In this document: positions 6,061 through 6,954 of the stretch, in pieces
How positions within the stretch are numbered: the stretch's first letter is position 1
How the letters are laid out: every line of letters starts with the position of its first letter
Source of the DNA: Pseudomonadota bacterium
GTDB lineage: Bacteria; Pseudomonadota; Gammaproteobacteria; SZUA-229
NCBI GenBank assembly: GCA_030673345.1
Contig: DAOVJH010000076.1
Location: 1-6,954 of the forward strand
DNA length: 6,954 nt
Direction of reading: 5' to 3'
Notes under the pieces: generated by a model
What the model was told of the DNA's origin: nothing
The model's database searches: none
Seen by the model: only the letters and a program-made list of their open reading frames with translations
Program-made: the position numbers and the translations under genes

Positions 6061-6921
6061 TTATGTGGTTATTTTATCAGTGAATGTGGTGATTAATACA
6101 CCTTCATTACAGGGTATATAAAGGTTGCCGTCTTCTACTTTGGCTGTTTCGAGGTGACGTTCATTGTCATAAGCCAGCGCCGAATCGATGTAGAAACAGT
6201 CCTTATCATGTTTGAACAGATAAGGTTCAGAAAACACCCGGGTAGCACAGATGAAGTTATAGACCTGTTGCGCTGTACAGCGGTCATCGATAACAAAGTC
6301 GTGCTTTTGCGGATAGGAATAATAGCTCGCGTCGACCGGATCCTGCGGCATCAACACTTGTTTGCCAGATGCCAGACCCGTTAATAGTTCGAGCATTAAT
6401 TCCGCTCCGGTTTCTGCTATTAGCCGGCTAATCTCAGAATGATTCAGGCCATCTTCCAGCATCACTTCTTTTTGCAGGGCGATATCTCCTGCATCAAATT
6501 CATCGCTAACACGATGCCAGCTGACGCCCACTTTATTCGCCTGTTTCATCTGCCAGAAGATCGGCTCCGGTCCACGGTAACGAGGCAATAATGACGGATG
6601 CATATTGTAGCAACCGAGGCCAGCAAGTTTGACTATCTCATCCGGCAACCGCTTGCTGTAACAGGACATCAAGATAACATCGATAGTGTACTCAGAAAGC
6701 CTGTTAACAAAGTCAGCCGATGGTTCGGACAGATCCAGGACAGGTACATCTTTCTGATTAGCGGCAAGCGCCAATGATTCATTTTCGAGCGCGATAATCT
6801 TGTTTTTGAAATTAATCGGTTTATCGACAGCAACTGCTGATACAGGATAGGACGATAACAGCAGCTCGTAGAAAGGAACCAGCGATAAAGCACCTGATGA
6901 ACCGATATATAAAATATTCAT
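6061..6921 (-). CDS. formyltransferase family protein (Fmt-like, two-domain)
   Basis: A 286-residue cytoplasmic protein with the formyl-tetrahydrofolate-dependent transferase fold. The N-terminal Rossmann part starts MNILYIGSSGA. The catalytic set is N106 and H108 (CYNMHPSLLPRYRGPEP) and D143 (DEFDAGD), placed almost as in methionyl-tRNA formyltransferase. A shorter C-terminal domain (about 198-286) resembles the Fmt C-domain (SYYSYPQKHDFVIDD, then RVFSEPYLF). The reaction should be transfer of a formyl group from 10-formyl-THF to an amine. At 286 residues it is shorter than true Fmt (about 315), and no def, rsmB or other Fmt neighbour is present, so a sugar-nucleotide or other small-molecule amine is more likely than initiator tRNA. 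There is no clear Shine-Dalgarno, but the start overlaps an upstream stop (TGATG), which fits translational coupling. It probably heads the visible part of the operon with the AmrS-like gene and yggX. Confidence 0.85.
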   Translation of the reverse strand: MNILYIGSSGALSLVPFYELLLSSYPVSAVAVDKPINFKNKIIALENESLALAANQKDVPVLDLSEPSADFVNRLSEYTIDVILMSCYSKRLPDEIVKLAGLGCYNMHPSLLPRYRGPEPIFWQMKQANKVGVSWHRVSDEFDAGDIALQKEVMLEDGLNHSEISRLIAETGAELMLELLTGLASGKQVLMPQDPVDASYYSYPQKHDFVIDDRCTAQQVYNFICATRVFSEPYLFKHDKDCFYIDSALAYDNERHLETAKVEDGNLYIPCNEGVLITTFTDKITT

Positions 6922-6954
6922 CAGCTGCGATTAATATCTATGAGTTGGCAACCA
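6921..6954 (-). CDS. partial C-terminal end of an upstream gene
   Basis: One minus-strand frame stays open from the window edge and ends at TGA (6923-6921), giving the last residues GCQLIDINRS. The stop shares its final A with the ATG of the formyltransferase gene (TGATG), the usual sign of translational coupling. The other two frames stop earlier and do not make this junction. Too little is visible to assign a family. Confidence 0.5.
   Translation of the reverse strand, partial: GCQLIDINRS

Noticed and set aside
5628..6083. 151-codon plus-strand open frame
   Set aside because: It is antisense to the clearly conserved AmrS-like gene and has His/Pro/Ser-rich shadow composition.
6669..6893. 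Alternative minus-strand frame inside the formyltransferase gene
   Set aside because: It overlaps the Fmt-like frame that carries the catalytic N-H-D residues and has no family signature of its own.
6061..6921. Calling the formyltransferase fmt (methionyl-tRNA formyltransferase)
   Set aside because: It is shorter than Fmt, its neighbours are not def or rsmB, and the catalytic set is shared by all related formyltransferases.

Overview
The window most likely comes from a proteobacterium, probably a gammaproteobacterium of moderate to low GC content. Evidence for this is a YggX-type Fe(II)-trafficking protein (a beta/gammaproteobacterial family), a DUF3391-HD-GYP protein and an EAL phosphodiesterase side by side, and an A-type iron-sulfur carrier. 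I cannot name a genus. There are six complete protein genes and probably the last few codons of a seventh. I see no tRNA, rRNA, CRISPR array, transposase or phage gene.

Left part (1-2504, minus strand): a two-gene signalling operon. The promoter-proximal gene encodes a DUF3391-HD-GYP protein whose HD pair reads Met-Asp. It is followed 19 bp later by a GGDEF-EAL protein with a broken GGDEF motif, a retained RxxD inhibitory site and a complete set of EAL catalytic residues. The likely net effect is removal or sensing of cyclic di-GMP.

Middle part (2505-4488): a 257 bp AT-rich divergent spacer carries candidate promoters in both directions. On the plus strand follow an IscA/HesB-like protein with an unusual Gly/Cys tail, a strong rho-independent terminator (3194-3224), and an ATP-grasp carboxylate-amine ligase of the L-amino-acid ligase type. 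The ligase probably starts at 3241, directly behind the terminator. The upstream in-frame GTG lies inside the terminator stem and is unlikely to be the start.

Convergent junction (4489-4661, 173 bp): no gene. It holds a structured repeat with 10 bp terminal inverted arms, two copies of a CTGTTAACA palindrome inside it, and a separate perfect 16 bp palindrome. It probably ends transcription from both sides.

Right part (4662-6954, minus strand): a compact operon read from right to left. It runs from the end of an unknown gene (stop overlapping the next start as TGATG), through a formyltransferase with the N-H-D catalytic set and an AmrS-like radical SAM protein with an atypical Cys-rich C-terminus, to YggX. 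YggX is a small protein linked to Fe(II) handling and protection of Fe-S clusters. Two genes in this window (IscA-like, YggX) concern Fe-S supply or protection and one (AmrS-like) is an Fe-S enzyme, so maintenance of an Fe-S radical enzyme is a plausible common theme. The formyltransferase, radical SAM enzyme and ATP-grasp ligase are also the kind of enzymes that build or modify small molecules or peptides, but nothing in the window identifies a substrate.
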